Positions 1 through 11,502 of a DNA stretch of 64,000 nt are shown here, piece after piece. The DNA is from Brachynemurus nebulosus (taxonomy: Eukaryota > Arthropoda > Insecta > Neuroptera > Myrmeleontidae). The stretch lies in assembly GCA_035578155.1 (NCBI GenBank), contig JAPWDM010000015.1, positions 4,527,501 through 4,591,500 of the forward strand, written 5' to 3'. The stretch's first letter is position 1; every line of letters starts with the position of its first letter. The position numbers and the translations under genes were made by a program. Under the pieces are notes generated by a model. It was given only the letters and a program-made list of their open reading frames with translations, was not told where the DNA came from and did no database searches.

Positions 1-300
1 CATTCGCCTAGGCTGAAACTGGCCGCGTCCAGGCACAGAAAATGCACATTTTGGACGACTACTTTCCTCCAAAGGTATTTGCCAGAAGGCGAATTGAAGA
101 TCCAGGGTAATGAACCAACTGGCATTGCCTAATCGATCTAAAATTTGGTGCCTGAATGGTAACGGATAAGCGTCCTTAGCGTTACGGCGTTAAGTTTCTG
201 AAAATCTAAACAAAGAAAAACAAACAAAGAATTTAGGATTACCGTCGGTACTCTTCTTATTGACTACCACGATGGGATTAATCAGTTATCGATCGATCTC
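1..300 (-). pseudogene. gypsy A reverse transcriptase, N-terminal part (runs off left edge)
   Basis: Minus-strand translation in shifting frames shows the opening motifs of a retroelement RT: PIVVVNKKSTDG near 245-280, then a LNAVT-like block, then DRLGNASWFITLDL near 100-140 and a FWQIPLEESSRPK block near 40-90, which correspond to RT motifs 1-3. The frame is broken at least once around 150-235, so no long ORF covers it. The catalytic YxDD motif would lie beyond position 1. It follows directly from the protease segment at 282-987. Confidence 0.75.
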
Positions 301-987
301 GAGTTAATAAAGTCTTGGATTGGTTTAGACGCTACGTAATTGCGTTGCCTAATAGGTGGAGCATCGCCAGTATCAATTTTGTGTTCGATAGCCGACGTAC
401 ATGGTAAATCGTTAGGTTGTGGGAAGCTTTCAATCAAATCCTCCAATTGTCGTTGCTGACTACAAGTTAAAGATGGTTCTACTTGTAGGGAACAAATATC
501 AGAAGTAGCAACTTGATATTTGTTGTTGGCGAAGTCGACAGTGATGCCAAACTTCTTAATAAAGTCCACACCAAGCAACAGGTCATTGGAGAGACCCTCG
601 ACAATTAAAATAGGTATCGAGGCGGTATGCCCGTGAAATTGGGAAGGAGGAACCATTTGCCACAGTTATCTGTAAATGTGGGTTAACGTTACACAAAGGT
701 GGTTGGTTGTGTTTAACTTGGTTGAAGAATCTGGAACTCATAGCTGTTATAAAAGCGCCAGAGTCCATCAAGCTCAAGACCTTCCGTCCAGAAATCAATA
801 AACGGACATACGGACGAGAATCACCCTTAACTGTTACAAATGGGTACATTGAACTAAGGTTGCTATCTTTTGGTGGGGTATTTACACAAAATTGACGTAC
901 CGTATCTAACCAAGATGTCCATTCCTCGAAATTCCGCCGAAGAGAATGAACCGATTTATCAAATTTAAGGTACGTTCGACGGTTCAA
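282..987 (-). pseudogene. gypsy A aspartic protease and linker to RT
   Basis: Two overlapping minus-strand ORFs (583-987 and 282-656) in different frames together read as one retropepsin-linker region. The upstream part contains the catalytic triad region LMDSGAFITA (D-S-G) followed by a hydrophobic flap-like stretch. The second part carries the late protease strand LLLGVDFIKKFG, a typical 'LG-DF' block, and ends with HKIDTGDAPPIRQRNY, the usual lead-in to RT. The frame change between them (about 583-656) is probably an inactivating indel. It processes Gag-Pol in a working element. Confidence 0.75.
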
Positions 988-995
988 ACGACGCC

Positions 996-1366
996 CTAAT
1001 CGGCGTTTAAAGAGGTATTACATTTTGGACAATTCCTAACGATGACGTTAGGATTACCACAGCGATAGCAATATCGATTCTGCGGTTTTGTGCAGTTGTA
1101 AAAATGGTGGCCCTCCTTGCTACAGTTAAAACATTTGAGGGCGGAAACAAAACGGACGGACTTATGCACACCACTAGTTGACGGACGAGCCGTAGACGGG
1201 TTACTAGTGCGGGATGAACAATGTTCGAAATTGACACGATCGAGCTGCGCACAGATAGTATATAATTGGTCCATAGTAGTGCACAAACTAGTAGAAACTA
1301 GTAAAGCATTACCTCTGGACATAGAGGCGGTGATGATGTCGATTTTTCTAGAATCATCCGGAGATA
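996..1366 (-). pseudogene. gypsy A Gag C-terminus with two zinc knuckles
   Basis: The minus-strand ORF carries a classical knuckle CFNCSKEGHHFYNC (CX2CX4HX4C) and a second, degenerate one beginning CYRCGNPNVIVRNC in which the expected His is Val, preceded by a Ser/Thr/Arg-rich linker. This is the nucleic-acid-binding end of Gag. Its upstream end is cut at 1366/1367 by the TACAGGGTG transposon; the missing upstream half resumes at 11503 in the same frame. Overlapping plus-strand ORFs here are shadows. Confidence 0.8.
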
Positions 1367-1690
1367 TACAGGGTGTAAAATATATAACTCTCCGAAAAAA
1401 GAGGGTAGAAAGGTCTCAATTTACTAATTAAGTTTTGCTAGTTAATTTGTCCCGATCAAGTTTCATTTCAGAAATATTTGATCGTCAAAAACGTGTTAAA
1501 AAATGGCCCCAAGAAAAAAAACCTTAATCAGGCTCTGACTGCCTAACATATGTTTTGTTTTTGGTTTTTTGAATGTTGAACGTTTTGTCAACAAAATATG
1601 TTTATGTACTTATTTATGGAATCTTTTGAAAATACCTGTACAGCAGCGTCCAAAAAAATTTGAACAAAATTTGTAGCAAAACAATTTCAC
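1367..1690 (+). repeat. CAGGGTG-family terminal module, about 300 bp type
   Basis: It starts TACAGGGTGTAAA and is clearly homologous to the reverse complement of 48785-49072. Shared blocks include AGAAAGGTCTCA, CTACTAATTAAG-like, TCAAAAACGTGTTAAAAAAT, TTAATCAGGCTCTGA, TTTTGTCAACAAAATAT and GGAATCTTTTGAAAATA. Similarity is strong to about 1660 and then decays. The same module lies at one end of both long family members, which makes it a true transposon end rather than a separate MITE. Confidence 0.8.
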
Positions 1691-3731
1691 CTCATATTTC
1701 ATACCAAAATACGAAATTTAGTTCAGCAGAAATTAAAAAAAATTAAAATTTGAAATATTTATAGTAGTTAATTATAAATTAAATGAATTACTATGTTTTA
1801 AAATAGATAAAAACAATTATTATAGTTAATTAACCAGTCCAAATTGAAAATTATACCGAACATTATAGTATTATTTTTTTGTTTAGTAGATACTGTCTAC
1901 TTGTTAATCATACAAATACTCACAGGTAATGCAGTTTCTTTAAGAGAATATTTTTTCATTATTTCAAAAATAAGATAAATATTAGTTTTTCTTGTTAAAA
2001 CTTTCATTTTAAATTTGTACCTATTGATACAAAAGTAAAGAAAATATAAGTATATTGCACACTAAAGATTTCAAAAGTTTCTATAAAAAAATTGATTTTA
2101 AACAATCTGTTACCTAATTAGAATCTTTCTTAAATTTTTATGTACGTATATGTGATTACTGTTACAAAAAAGTTTATAATATTTGGGTTAGTAGTATACA
2201 GAGTATACCTATGTCAATGGCAGTTTATGGGTCATATATTTATTTAAAATGTAAGGACAACTGATACTTGGTTTGTTCCAGCATCCATTTTTCGACAAAG
2301 TATAAAACATGTATATGATTTATTTATGCCCATGCACGACAATAAACAAGTTACAAACATGTTTGTAATGTACCTAGTGCTGGTATATTTAAAAACAATT
2401 GTTGGCATTTAATACATAATGTCTTCTTCCATAGTGTCGTAAGTATAACTTTTAATTCGAATTTTTTGGTAATGAAATAATAATCGAATTATTTCGTTCT
2501 CTGTTTCAGCAGAGATGAATAGTGAAAATCACAGTTGTTTCCTCATATCACTCATATCGTTTATATTTTCACTAAAATTAAATAAAACAAATATGGAATA
2601 TCATAAAGTAACACTCTAAGTATTAAATAAAATTGTATTTCAGTTTATAAGAATTTCAGTAATAAGACATGTTAAAATAAAATTTATGCGTGTAGCTCGA
2701 AATTTTGTTAACCTACATTTTTAATATAATTATCTAGAAAACAGAAATTAATTTCTTTAATTTTTTTCTTTTTTTAAATCTCTATTAATAATTATACTTA
2801 TAAAATTTGTTTATCTAGTTTGAAATTTTCAGTTTCTGTACATTAAACAGTTAGCCTGTAAACCGTTGTCTTTAAACCGGAAAAAGATAGAAATAGCAAT
2901 AAGTAAAAGAAAAACACTACATATATTCAAAAATCCTTCGACAATTTAGACAGTCAATAACAAGTTTGTAATTTGGTGCATGTAAACAGACGTACTGTCA
3001 AATATAGCATGCTGGAACAAACCTATAATCATACATATTTGAAAATCACAAAATGTTTATTTTCCTTGAGAAGATCCAAAACATGTTGGTATTTGATGGC
3101 CGATTTTATTATGATGGGAATATATCTGCTAGACAAAACACACACAAACATATTATATACGTAGCACAATTATCACTATTATCAGTCACATTTAAGTATC
3201 TTTTTAGGGTTCCGAAGAAAAATTTAAAAACTCTTATAATTGCTTGATGTAGGTTGGTTCTTTTTGTATTAGAAAGTGAAGATTAAAATTAAAACATTTT
3301 TAAAACTTACTCCATTTTATGGAGTATCGCTAGAAATTATTCGTAAAATAAAGGTTTCTTTTACCATTTTTTATTAATTTTTAACTCTGTTTACAAAATG
3401 CTGAGGTTAAAACTTTTTTTTTCTTTCTACCGAAAAATGTTAAATTGGTTATTCAAAAAGCCAGAAAAATTACAGGCACTAATATTTATTAAAAACACTC
3501 AATTAAAATTATTTCAGCTAATCTGTCTCAATAAGTTTCAGAGATATAAGCAACCAAATTTTCGAAAATTTAAAAGTAATTTATAGAAAATGATTAACAG
3601 TAAATGAAATATTTTCCAAAATGCAATTCCAATAGAAATACCCTGTGGCGCAGGATAGTGTTAGAAAGATCTTTTAGAAGTTAAGGTCCTTTTAACAACT
3701 ATTGTACACCAAAGTTTATGTATTTCTTTAA
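1691..3731. other. non-coding interior of CAGGGTG-1
   Basis: AT-rich sequence with no ORF that I recognise; the small plus-strand ORFs at 2973-3247 and 3398-3586 have no domain features. A segment at about 3205-3250 (beginning TAGGGTTCCGAAGAA) resembles the reverse complement of about 47820-47862 in the second family member, which would fit a common internal region, but the match is short. Confidence 0.5.
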
Positions 3732-4063
3732 GGGCCGGTATTATAAATCTTAAATAAATCGATAGATAACTATCTCTAGGTTAAATTTATTTCATAGATA
3801 AAAGTGAGTCGGGTATCATAAAACATTCTACCAGATTAAATAACTATCCTTTGAATTACCGACCGACACATATAATTCATGATAATTATAAATATTACCA
3901 CCAGGGAAATTCAATTAACAACTGTCATATTGACCATGCATAACAAAAATTCTGTGTAACATAACCATAATTTGTGTAGCGTCAGAGCGTATGTAACGTA
4001 TGTAATATCTGTTCAGTTTATTTTTGTTGCATTGTTTTGTGTTTAGCGTATCTAATAAGAAAA

Positions 4064-5799
4064 CTATGGATTCAAAAAGAGAAAGGGGTAAAAATTATAC
4101 GGAATTCGAGAAACAAAACTTATTATCAATTATAAAAGATTTTTATAATATAATTGAAAATAAAAAAACAGATTCTATTAGTGTTAAAAAAAAAAAATGG
4201 ATACATGGGACTTAATTGCCCACAAATATAACGCTGTGGCTCAGACAGGTTTAAAGACCGGAGGACAGCTAAAAATGCTGTACAATACGATAAAAAAGAA
4301 AGCGAAAAAAGATATAGCGGAAGAAAAGGTATAGACAGTTGCTTTTGGATATATCTTTTTTGTATAAAACAATAACTTATTTTGAAATGTTCTAGGTGGA
4401 AATCTATAAAACCGGGGGAGGACGTAATAAAAGAAAAATTGATGCCGTCAGTGAGACGTTTATGTCTTTGCAATCGACAACCACGGAATTAATAAATCCG
4501 TACGACAGTACATCACCTTTAGGTTTGTATTTTCATTGTAATCTTAGTTTTTTTCTATATTACATAAATCATTTTCTTGGTACTTGAAAATAATATAGTT
4601 TTAATTTAACTAGTAATCTTTTTAATAGCACATGATTATTTATCTATATTCTGTACAAGCAAATCGATTGCTTTACGTAAATCAGCTCATAAATTTATTG
4701 TGTATCAAAAGTATTTTTTTGAAGATAAATACTAAATTACATTATTTTTATTCGTAGATATGATCGAGAGAATAGACATAGATGAGTATCAAGAAGAGTG
4801 TAATGACAGTAATATTTCCTGTGTGAGTATTAGTACAAAAACTTTAATTTTTTTTACATAATTGTTATATACCTTGTTACAGAATGAATATTATGATGAA
4901 AATTCCCATTATACTTCCACATCATGGGTGGAATATCCTAAAGAAAATGTAAGAAACATTTCATTTCGAATTACTAAATAATTTAAAGAATGCTATACAT
5001 TTTTTCATGATACCACATCTGAATTTTCTCAGGTTCCACCGTAAAGTAAACGGAGTGAATTAGAAAAATCGAATAAAATTATTCATTAATTTGATTTAAA
5101 AATAGGAAACCCAGACACAATTTTTTTTTCGCTCATAACAAAAATATTCTTTTGGTTATCGATACTGACTAAAAATGAACAAAAAAATAGTAAAAAGTCT
5201 GTTTGAATTGAATGTCCTCAAACGGTGTTTATTTCTTGAAAATTTGTCCAAAAACAATTTATTTTGATTGTGTTATGAATATATTGTTGTTTGATAGAAT
5301 TTTTAGTTATTTCAAAGAAGATAAAATAAAAATTTGTTGCTATTCATGCTTTTTTACGGAACACTGTTATTTTAGTATGTTTTTACAGCAAATCTCTGTA
5401 TTTGGTAATACAAATAATACAACTGTACGTTTTTTTACAGGATAATACTCCGTTACAAGCAGAGTTTTCGCCTGCAGTTCAGGGATGCAGTAAGGCAAAT
5501 GTAAATATATTATATGTAGTTATAAAAAAATATTTTTATTCGAAATTTATTTTACAAAAATTATGTATATTTTACAGCAAACTGCAACAACTTCCACACC
5601 CATTTCATCTGAAAAGAAAAAAAGAAAAATAACTACGGTGGATAAACATTACCGAAAAAAAGCAAATCAAATAAAATTAGAAATTTTAGAAGCCAGGCGG
5701 GATAAGGAAAAAGCACAGCATGAATTATTACTTTTACAAATAACCGACAAAAAACTCGATATTGAATTAAAACAACGAAAATTATTTGATAATATGTAA
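4064..5799 (+). pseudogene. Harbinger-1 Myb/SANT-like accessory protein, six putative exons
   Basis: I infer exons at about 4064-4329, 4396-4523, 4758-4820, 4884-4949, 5442-5499 and 5578-5799, each with GT/AG-like borders (for example TTTTTTTACAG before 5442 and ATTTTACAG before 5578). Exon 1 encodes a Myb/SANT-type trihelix beginning MDSKRERGKNYTEFEKQN and, after a frame change, DTWDLIAHKYNAV. The last exon is a Lys/Glu-rich coiled coil (KANQIKLEILEARRDKEKA) ending in TAA at 5797-5799. In Harbinger systems this protein helps the transposase enter the nucleus and bind DNA. A run of 12 A at about 4187-4198 puts the two halves of the Myb domain in different frames, so this copy is probably broken, unless the run is a sequencing error. 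Confidence 0.75.
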
Positions 5800-5822
5800 T
5801 TTAAAAATAAATAAACAATATA

Positions 5823-6980
5823 TTAAATAAGAAACTTATTATTTTTTTTAAAATTAACATACCTCTGAAATATTGTCTGAATAAGCGCATTTCTAACAGC
5901 GAAATTATGTTCTTGTTCGCCAATTAACAGTTCCATGTTTGGATTTCCATCGTCTTCATTTTCAAAATATTCATTTTCGAAATCGTCATTCAAATTTCTT
6001 GCAATATTGTGTAGAACACACGTAGCGACGATTATTGGCATTACTTTATCTACAGCCACTCTCATGCCAACCGACAGGCACAGAAATCGTCTTTTTAATA
6101 CACCAAAAGTACGTTCAATAACGTTTCTGGTTTTTATGTGTGCCGAATTATAACGCCTTTCGGCTGGCGTTACTGGATTCAGCAATGGCATCAAAATATA
6201 ATTTCGGCACGGGTACCCACTGTCCCCTAATAAATATTTATTTCCAAATTCATTATTTTCAAGCTGAGCCCGTGCCAACGACATATCAAAAATTCGACTG
6301 TCGTGCGTCGAACCAGGCCATCTCGAAACTATATCCATTATTTTTAATTTCGCATCGCAAATTATTTGCACATTCAAGGAAAAGAATCCTTTCCTATTTC
6401 TGTACACCTCAGCGTTGTCCCCACCTGGGGATTGGATTCTAACGTGGGTGCAATCGATTGCACCACAAACATTTGGGAAACCAGCTATTTCAAAAAATTC
6501 CACCGAAACTCTATGCTGATCTTCACGTCCCAGTTCATGCGACATTTTGTGAATAATTCTACCAGCCGTAGATTTAGTGACATTGAAATTGTCTCCGACT
6601 ACTAATTGAAATGTTCCGGTTGCGTAAAAACGTAAAGTTAGCAGCAACTGATTTACTGCAGAAATCGAATGATTTCGCTGAGAAACTGGTCGTATGTTAT
6701 GTTCCATTAAATCCAGTAAATAATTAACTGTTTCTTTCGAAAAGCGAAATCGTTCCTTGAAAGTTTTGTCGTCATAACAGACCATCGGTTCCAATCTTTC
6801 TTTGAATGTTCTCGGAGCCCTTGGTATTTGAATATCACCTTCAAATTCGCCTTCTGACGTTAACGAAGCTGACGATACTGATACTGTTGAAACAGTTGAA
6901 TTTTCATAGTTTTCAAATTCCAGGTTTCTAAAATACAAACAAACAATACAATTTAGCACATGTATTATAATTCTTATCAC
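5823..6980 (-). CDS. Harbinger-1 DDE transposase (HARBI1-like)
   Basis: The open frame is 385 residues, the normal size for the family. It has an N-terminal helical region (TFKERFRFSKETVNYLL), then the DDE_4 nuclease: first Asp in GAIDCTHVRI (about residue 174), second Asp in LLGDSGYPC (about 253) and the Glu in NVIERTFGVLKRRF (about 288), followed by the C-terminal TCVLHNIA helix. All catalytic residues are present. The first 20 or so residues (MIRIIIHVLNC...) may be intron read-through: an acceptor-like TTTTAG precedes the codons for NLEFENYEN at about 6928, so a short upstream exon is likely. The last codons (YVNFKKNNKFLI) could likewise be intron, since GGTATGTT follows IFQ. It is convergent with the Myb-like gene. 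Confidence 0.88.
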   Translation of the reverse strand: MIRIIIHVLNCIVCLYFRNLEFENYENSTVSTVSVSSASLTSEGEFEGDIQIPRAPRTFKERLEPMVCYDDKTFKERFRFSKETVNYLLDLMEHNIRPVSQRNHSISAVNQLLLTLRFYATGTFQLVVGDNFNVTKSTAGRIIHKMSHELGREDQHRVSVEFFEIAGFPNVCGAIDCTHVRIQSPGGDNAEVYRNRKGFFSLNVQIICDAKLKIMDIVSRWPGSTHDSRIFDMSLARAQLENNEFGNKYLLGDSGYPCRNYILMPLLNPVTPAERRYNSAHIKTRNVIERTFGVLKRRFLCLSVGMRVAVDKVMPIIVATCVLHNIARNLNDDFENEYFENEDDGNPNMELLIGEQEHNFAVRNALIQTIFQRYVNFKKNNKFLI

Positions 6981-7349
6981 AAATTTAAATTACATATTTT
7001 ATTACACTTACCTATTTTTATGTATATTTCGTATATACTTTATTTTAAACTATATATTTATAAAAGAATAACAACAAATTAATTAATGAAAACAAACAAA
7101 ATGTTAATAAACTATATCTAACCTAAAACTCGTGCTAGTAATAAACCATGAATAAAAACCGGACAAGGAAGACATATTTTAAATTAATCTTTCAGATAAA
7201 ATTTAACTGCTTGATTTTCTATAGATAGTTTATACCGGAGATTTAACTACCAGATATAGTTATCTTTAGTTTATAATACTCAAATCTATGGAATAAACTG
7301 ATTTATCTCAGAGATAAATTTATTCTGTCGTTTATAATACCGGCCCTAA

Positions 7350-9563
7350 GAGACATAGCGAAACGAATTACATGTAATTATTACGTAGTAACACACGCAC
7401 AAGTAACATTGTCTAATATATTTATCATTTTTTTTTAAATAATCTGTAAAGAATGTTATGTCCTATATTTTATCCTGAAGTGAAAATCATTAATCATTAA
7501 AGAACCCTAACTTATAGCGTATGTAATACACCCTTGATGAATTCATCACAAATATGTACATGTATTGCCTTCTCCATATCGGTACCTAACAAAAATAAAC
7601 ATTAAAATTTTTTTAAAAATAATTATTATAAAGTCAGTATTAAACTAGCATTTTAAAATTTTCTTGAAAAACAGAATAATAATACAGATTCCGCTCAAAA
7701 TAGGGAATAGTAAACAAGTCACTTTCCCTATTTTAAGCGTAACATACAGGTGAACTAAATATCTATGTATATGCATATACATATATTTACTAGGTCACTG
7801 ATATACCGTAACCAAAAGTTCTCCAAATATTTCTAGTTTATTTTCTCATGTTAAATGTTTTCTTTCCTTAATAAACCCTGTCATATTAAAAATACAGTTT
7901 ATTTAGTTATATAAAATAAGTACATAACTTAACTACATACATTAAGTAATTAACTTTTTCTATTTAAAATAACAACTGTACACAATAAATACATATAATA
8001 AATTGATAACAATTATTATTATTAATAAGAAAATACGTTTGTATGTTCCAAATGAGACCATTTTCAGAATAATCTTTGCTAATGTTTAAGTACAGAACAA
8101 AAAATAAATACGTACAGATACATATTGTGGAGTGAATGTCAAAGAAGCTACCAATTTTACCAAATTAAATTTTAATTTATCACCACTTCATAATGTCTCA
8201 ACGGTCCCAACAACACATCCACAAGCATTATATGCATGTATGCATACTACCTGATACTATTAAATAATCAAATCATGGATATGTTTATATATGCATAATT
8301 ATATAGAATTATAGACAATTGTAGGGTTTTGGACGTTTTAAACATTTCATTTCAAACTCAAGTAAATGTACAAATTGCAAAATTTTTAATTTTTCTGAAT
8401 AAATGATTAAAAAGTTCATGAACCCTTTATTATTTGTCACACCGTTTATACTATTCTTTTTTATTTTTTTTTGACAATATTTTTATTACTTTTTAATATA
8501 AACATGTTTGAATGTGTGTGTGTTTGTTTACAATATTTCCTTATTTAGGTTTGCTTATTTTAAGAGAACGCTGTATATTAACACCTTAATAGTAGTAGAT
8601 GCTGTAAAGAGTCAAATGGAACTTGACTAACTGCCACTAACATTGTACCGCATCAATAATTCCATATAAAATGTATTAACTAATTGTTAAAATAGTGTAC
8701 TAACTGGGCGTTTCGTCATTATAAGTTATGACCGTCAACGTGCTAATCAGGTTTTAGTTACCATGTATATTACAATTTGATTATACAATCACAAATCTTT
8801 TACATTTCAGTTTTTGTTATTGTGTACATACTATAAAAATACCTATGTATAGGTAGTTGCAAAGTTTCTGAGCGACTAAAGTCCACTTCCAGTTTTACTA
8901 CAGTACTCCGTTAAATAAATGAAAGTAAGGGTCTACACCATTAAAAAAATCGTATTTATAAATACCAAAATATGTTATTATTACTATGTAAGGGTATTTT
9001 TCATAAAAAAATTTCCTGTTAGTATTTAATATTTTAAAATTGGTAGCGTTAAGTCGTTTTGAAACATTAAATTTCTTATCATAGGTATTTCTAGTTTTAA
9101 TTATATTACATATTTCTTGTAGTTTAGAAACGTTTAATTTTTAATATTTTATACTTTCTGAACAATTTACTAAATATTGCAAATAATAAAACGGTCTACA
9201 ATTTTCTCTTTTAAAGTCTGTACTTTTCAGTGGTTAATTAATTGAAAAGTATTCAATTTTATTGAACTACCTGATACAGTCATAAAACCTGCATAAAACC
9301 TACCTTTGTAAATATTGCTATTATTATGAATTTTTCAATAAAATCTCTTTATTAATTTTGTAAAATTTGTGTGTTTACAAATAAATTTGTAATTTTTAGG
9401 ATCAGTACTTTTACTTTGGCTAGTCAAGTGCTTTACCTGCGAGATACAATTTTCGATATTTTAACAATTTTTTTTAACTTATCGTATTCTTGATTATTAT
9501 TATACTTTTTATACCCTGTATTTTAATCGGGTTTTTATCTATTGATATTTAATTAATTTAAAT
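7350..9563. other. non-coding interior of CAGGGTG-1
   Basis: AT-rich, no recognisable ORF. One inverted pair stands out: CGCTCAAAATAGGGAA near 7692 and TTCCCTATTTTAAGCG near 7719 could form a 16-bp stem with few mismatches around a short loop. Otherwise nothing. Confidence 0.4.
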
Positions 9564-9816
9564 ATGGAAATGAATACGAGTATTAAAAAGAAAATGTTAA
9601 GTCCACAAGCAAAACTTATCATTTTAAATGTGTTAGTGTTTATGAAAAGTGAAAGTGATGGTGTGAAAATCCCATTAACTCAAGTTAAAAATCGTGTTAC
9701 TGCAGCTACGGGTATATCGCTGGCAACTTTAACTAGAATAGCTAGTGAAGCAAAAAAAAAACGATGGATCGGAAGCTATTTTTGTGTGTGATGAAAGTTC
9801 AAGTGATAGTGACTAA
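9564..9816 (+). pseudogene. short helix-turn-helix protein, transposase N-terminus-like
   Basis: The ORF begins MEMNTSIKKKMLSPQAKLII and contains IPLTQVKNRVTAATGISLAT, the kind of HTH found at the start of a large insect Tc1/mariner-related (IS630-type) transposase family. The first frame ends at about 9791, but just before that a run of A residues (about 9751-9760) precedes a second frame reading GSEAIFVCDESSSDSD and TAA at 9814-9816, an acidic tail. One indel in the A run would join them into a protein of about 84 residues. No DDE catalytic domain follows. It is the only plausible gene belonging to CAGGGTG-1 itself. Family assignment is from memory of the motif, not a search. Confidence 0.5.
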
Positions 9817-11316
9817 CAATAGGATAACAATAACAACTACTTCATTTTTTTACTTCGAAGTATTCAGAGTTAGTAAAGGTAATTTCTTAATATTATTTAT
9901 TTAATTTAAAATTACTTATTTAAGTAGGTACATCATTGCATTACTATATAAATAAGCAAACTATTTCAAAATCGATTACTTTTTTTTTGCAACGTAGTGT
10001 ATTTTTATACATTGTATGTATCGTTCAATATTACCTGAGTGAGAGATATAACAACTAATAGGGGGAGTTTAGACATAATTACTCTATATCCATCTTTATT
10101 GCAAAAGTATTTTATCTTCTTAATATAATAAAATATGTATAGCTCTTACTAAAAATACATCTTTCCTTTTTGTTGGACTTTGATACCTCAAAAACTCTGC
10201 AACTAGTTATAGGTACTTATTTATAAATTTAAATAGTTAATAAATTGTTATCATATAATACTGACTTTATAATAATAAGCAAACAAGATTTTGTTTCATT
10301 TTATTCGTACAATGCTATATGTATTGTTTATATTATACACGCACACATAGATCCGATATTTACTTATGTGTGTACGTGTATGAAAGACACGAAAGACATA
10401 TTTTTTTATTAATGGTCGAGTGTTGATGAATGATGAATTGATGATCAAGTTCAAGCCTTCGAAAATTTTTTTTTAAGTTTTAACAATAAATAACTTTTAT
10501 GGCTTTTGACAGATACTGGTGTCTTTCATTGTCAGATAAGATAATATATTTGTCTCTTTGTTTCTTATTTTTTATTTCATAGCTTGCAAACTATGTATGT
10601 ATGTGTATTGTGTTGTACGTATGTGTATAAATAGGCTAATAGCTACTAATACTATTTTTATTACATTTATGGACGCAACAATTAAAATTCATTTTCTCGT
10701 CTGTTGATAATCAAAAGAAAAATGTTTTTGATTTTTAAAAAGTTATTTACAACCAAAAGGAATTTTCTGTTGCGAAATTGTAATTTTTCATCTTTGTGTT
10801 TTGAATTTTTAGTGCAGTTTATAAATTTTGTTTTTAATGTAATTTGTTTGTTATTATTAAACCGATTGATGGAGGATGTCAAGTAAAACTTGATTATTGT
10901 GACACTATGCTCCATGCTGTACCATGTTTAGTTTTCTATATAAGTGTATAAGTGGTTAAAACAGTGTATCAATTGGCCATTTAGTTAACTTTTTCGTGAT
11001 TTTCATAGCGCTAAATCAATATTGTGTAATGCTCTTTTTATATTGTCAAAGTTATGTTTTTTGTAACAGTCGTAATGTTGTTTTGTGATATCAAAAACTA
11101 TAAAAGTGCAAAAACCTAAAGTAATATTTCATAAACATATTTTAATCAGAAATTGTGAAAAACTGTGTTGACTTTTTTTTGGACGATGTAGTACATATTA
11201 GTTCAATAGATAGTAATACGAGTAAATACCTACGAATGTTTACACAACCTGGTAAAAAAAAAAAAAAAACAAGATCTAATTTTCATTTTTTTTTATTATT
11301 TAAAAAAAGATTACTA
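9817..11316. other. non-coding interior of CAGGGTG-1
   Basis: AT-rich; small ORFs at 10682-10915 (both strands) are unconvincing. A few dyads but no gene or RNA that I can name. Confidence 0.4.
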
Positions 11317-11502
11317 TACAGGGTGGGAATAACTGTAGTTTGGTCAGAGGCGTATTCAGGGAAATTTATATTAAACGACGAGCTGGCTGGGATGCGATTT
11401 TTTCAGATAGCGAATTCCGAAAAAAAATTATGTCTTCGGCAATTATATACCGAGATAAACCGTCAGTTAAAAGGAAGAGAGTTATTTACTTTACACCCTG
11501 TA
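11317..11502 (+). repeat. CAGGGTG-family terminal module, 186 bp type with internal inverted terminus
   Basis: It runs from TACAGGGTGGGAATAAC to TTTACACCCTGTA, so it carries TACAGGGTG-type sequence at both ends. It is about 85 percent alike by eye to the reverse complement of 45593-45780 (shared blocks GAATTCCGAAAAAA, GACGAGCTGGCTGGGATGCG, GGTCAGAGGCGTATTCAG with small differences). It looks like a stand-alone MITE, but its outer edge is the exact end of the 10 kb insert, so I read it as one end of the larger transposon with a repeated terminus. Confidence 0.75.

Larger units (their letters stand above)
3732..7346. mobile_element. Harbinger-1: near-complete PIF/Harbinger DNA transposon
   Basis: The termini are GGGCCGGTATTATAAA at 3732 and its inverse TTTATAATACCGGCCC ending at 7346, flanked by TAA (3729-3731 and 7347-7349), the 3-bp TWA-type target duplication typical of PIF/Harbinger. 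It carries the expected two genes in convergent orientation: a Myb/SANT-like gene on the plus strand (4064-5799) and a DDE transposase on the minus strand (5823-6980). It sits inside CAGGGTG-1. The transposase frame is open over 385 codons; the Myb-like gene has a probable frameshift in a poly(A) run. Confidence 0.92.
1367..11502. mobile_element. CAGGGTG-1: 10.1 kb DNA transposon of unassigned superfamily (6.5 kb without nested Harbinger)
   Basis: It is bounded by inverted termini TACAGGGTGTAAA at 1367 and TTTACACCCTGTA ending at 11502, flanked by direct repeats GATA, inside the gag gene of gypsy A. The left end (about 300 bp) matches the right end of the element at 45593-49072 in inverse orientation over its whole length, and the right end (11317-11502) matches that element's left end. 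Two insertions thus share both asymmetric ends. A nested Harbinger occupies 3732-7346. The only convincing coding content of its own is a short helix-turn-helix ORF at 9564-9816. The rest is AT-rich without recognisable genes. TIR length, internal structure and superfamily are unresolved. Confidence 0.8.

Noticed and set aside
1117..1431. Plus-strand ORF of 104 codons
   Set aside because: It lies opposite the gypsy A zinc-knuckle frame and runs into the transposon end; a shadow frame.
11317..11502. Independent MITE at the gag site
   Set aside because: Only its outer edge coincides with the gag break; the gag sequence does not resume until 1366, so it is the end of the 10 kb element.
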